From contig CAJXKJ010000001.1 in the NCBI GenBank assembly GCA_913055605.1, positions 1 to 64,000 on the forward strand: 64,000 bases of DNA, in the 5' to 3' direction. How positions within the stretch are numbered: position 1 is the stretch's first letter; each line of letters starts with the position of its first letter. The stretch is from an uncultured Euryhalocaulis sp. Lineage in GTDB: Bacteria; Pseudomonadota; Alphaproteobacteria; Caulobacterales; Maricaulaceae. Below, piece after piece: positions 63,493 through 64,000 of the stretch. Both the position numbers and the translations under genes were made by a program. The notes under the pieces are model-generated. The model made no database searches. It was given only the letters and a program-made list of their open reading frames with translations, and was not told the origin of the DNA.

Positions 63493-64000
63493 TTACCGGC
63501 TGACGGTCACGCCGTTCGGAATCGGCGCCCCGGTCTCCGGACCGCCGGGACCGAACGGGGCCGGCGGCGGGACATTGGCGTCCGCGACCACCAGTTTGAC
63601 CCACAGGGCCTCGTCATCCTTGTAGTAGGAGGTCTGGTTGGCCTCCCGCAGCGCATCCATGCTGGATGTCTCCGCGGCGTCGGCGGCGCTGGTGAATTCG
63701 GGAAGCTCCAAGATCACGAAAGACCCTTCGTCCATTTCCCGCAGGGAAACGGACAGCGTGTCCCGGGCCGTCTCGACGCGGAGCTCCGCGCCGCTGCCGA
63801 GCGTGGTTTCCCCGGTATATTCGAACCGCTTGCCGTCCCGCTGGAGTATGATCGGGTTGGTGATGGGGCCGGTCTGGAACCCGCTGAACTGACCGGAAAT
63901 GTTGAAGCGGCCCATATCGCCCGTGCAGATGGCGGCGTTCCAGGCCGCCTTGATTTCGCACGAGTTTTCGTCGGCCGCGATTCCGTTGTCGATGACGACA
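63493..64000 (-). CDS. Second G8/CEMIP-like protein, C-terminal part (runs off the window)
   Basis: The C-terminal 168 residues of a paralogue of the neighbouring G8 protein. The open frame reaches the window edge with VVIDNGIAADENSCEIKAAW and NAAICTGDMGRFN, matching IDNGIASDDEACEV and NAAVCQGDFGRL of the neighbour; later parts (LGSGAELRVETARDTLSVSL, NQTSYYKDDEALWVKLVVAD) match too, and both end GVTVSR or SVTVSR. The N-terminal G8 domain and the helix would lie beyond the edge. The two genes therefore form a tandem pair with 207 bases between them. Confidence 0.85.
   Translation of the reverse strand, partial: VVIDNGIAADENSCEIKAAWNAAICTGDMGRFNISGQFSGFQTGPITNPIILQRDGKRFEYTGETTLGSGAELRVETARDTLSVSLREMDEGSFVILELPEFTSAADAAETSSMDALREANQTSYYKDDEALWVKLVVADANVPPPAPFGPGGPETGAPIPNGVTVSR

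Overview
The window is 64 kb of very GC-rich bacterial chromosome, almost fully coding, with no rRNA, tRNA, CRISPR array, transposase or phage gene that I can see. The flagellar block (fliX, a pflI-like gene, the fliL-fliM / flgF-G-A-H and dksA-fliX / flgI layouts), a CtrA-type TTAA-N7-TTAA site and two sigma-54 promoter matches point to a Caulobacter-like alphaproteobacterium, for example of the Hyphomonadaceae or Maricaulis relatives. The eukaryote-like NADP isocitrate dehydrogenase, DUF3775 protein, HWE-kinase bacteriophytochrome and abundant TonB/periplasmic proteins agree with this. No gap between genes exceeds about 250 bases.

Layout. 1-0.97 kb: the 3' end of a copper nitrite reductase (minus) meets a 5'-less TPR gene (plus); both lose their 5' ends at the same point, which suggests a rearrangement breakpoint or a chimeric join. 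1-31.5 kb: mainly housekeeping and stress genes: aroC, pdxH, a potassium channel with a zinc ribbon, a TonB receptor divergent from a small secreted protein with palindromes between them, icd, trmJ, an M28 peptidase, a pair of tiny acidic lipoproteins, pirin, accA, secA, a parvulin, mutT, a lone Flp pilin, class II photolyase, 5'-nucleotidase, lipocalin, S41 peptidase, threonine aldolase, aspartate aminotransferase, a 2OG-Fe(II) oxygenase and dps.

31.5-48.5 kb: flagellar genes interrupted by a light-sensing island. A minus-strand set (fliL, fliM, pflI-like, motE-like, a long TPR protein split by a frameshift) lies head to head with flgF-flgG-flgA-flgH, which has a good sigma-54 promoter. Then come GNAT, a small membrane protein, a bacteriophytochrome hybrid kinase and its heme oxygenase. 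The block ends with a dksA-like gene, fliX (CtrA-type site upstream) and flgI, a rod-binding protein gene and a flgN-like gene (sigma-54 promoter upstream).

48.5-64 kb: a CBS protein, a Crp/Fnr regulator, panD, a VOC protein and a SIMPL protein, then a run of minus-strand exported proteins: tannase/feruloyl esterase, PQQ alcohol dehydrogenase with cytochrome c, a 631-residue protein made of two copies of one domain, a double-length MoaF-like protein and a Tat-exported NTF2-like protein. The close spacing suggests one periplasmic pathway that releases and oxidises an aromatic or alcohol product; the substrate is not known. Upstream of it are two tandem G8-domain beta-helix proteins that resemble animal CEMIP/TMEM2 hyaluronidases, the second cut by the window edge, each followed by a near-identical terminator. 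The exported cluster and the tandem CEMIP-like genes are the least described parts of the window.
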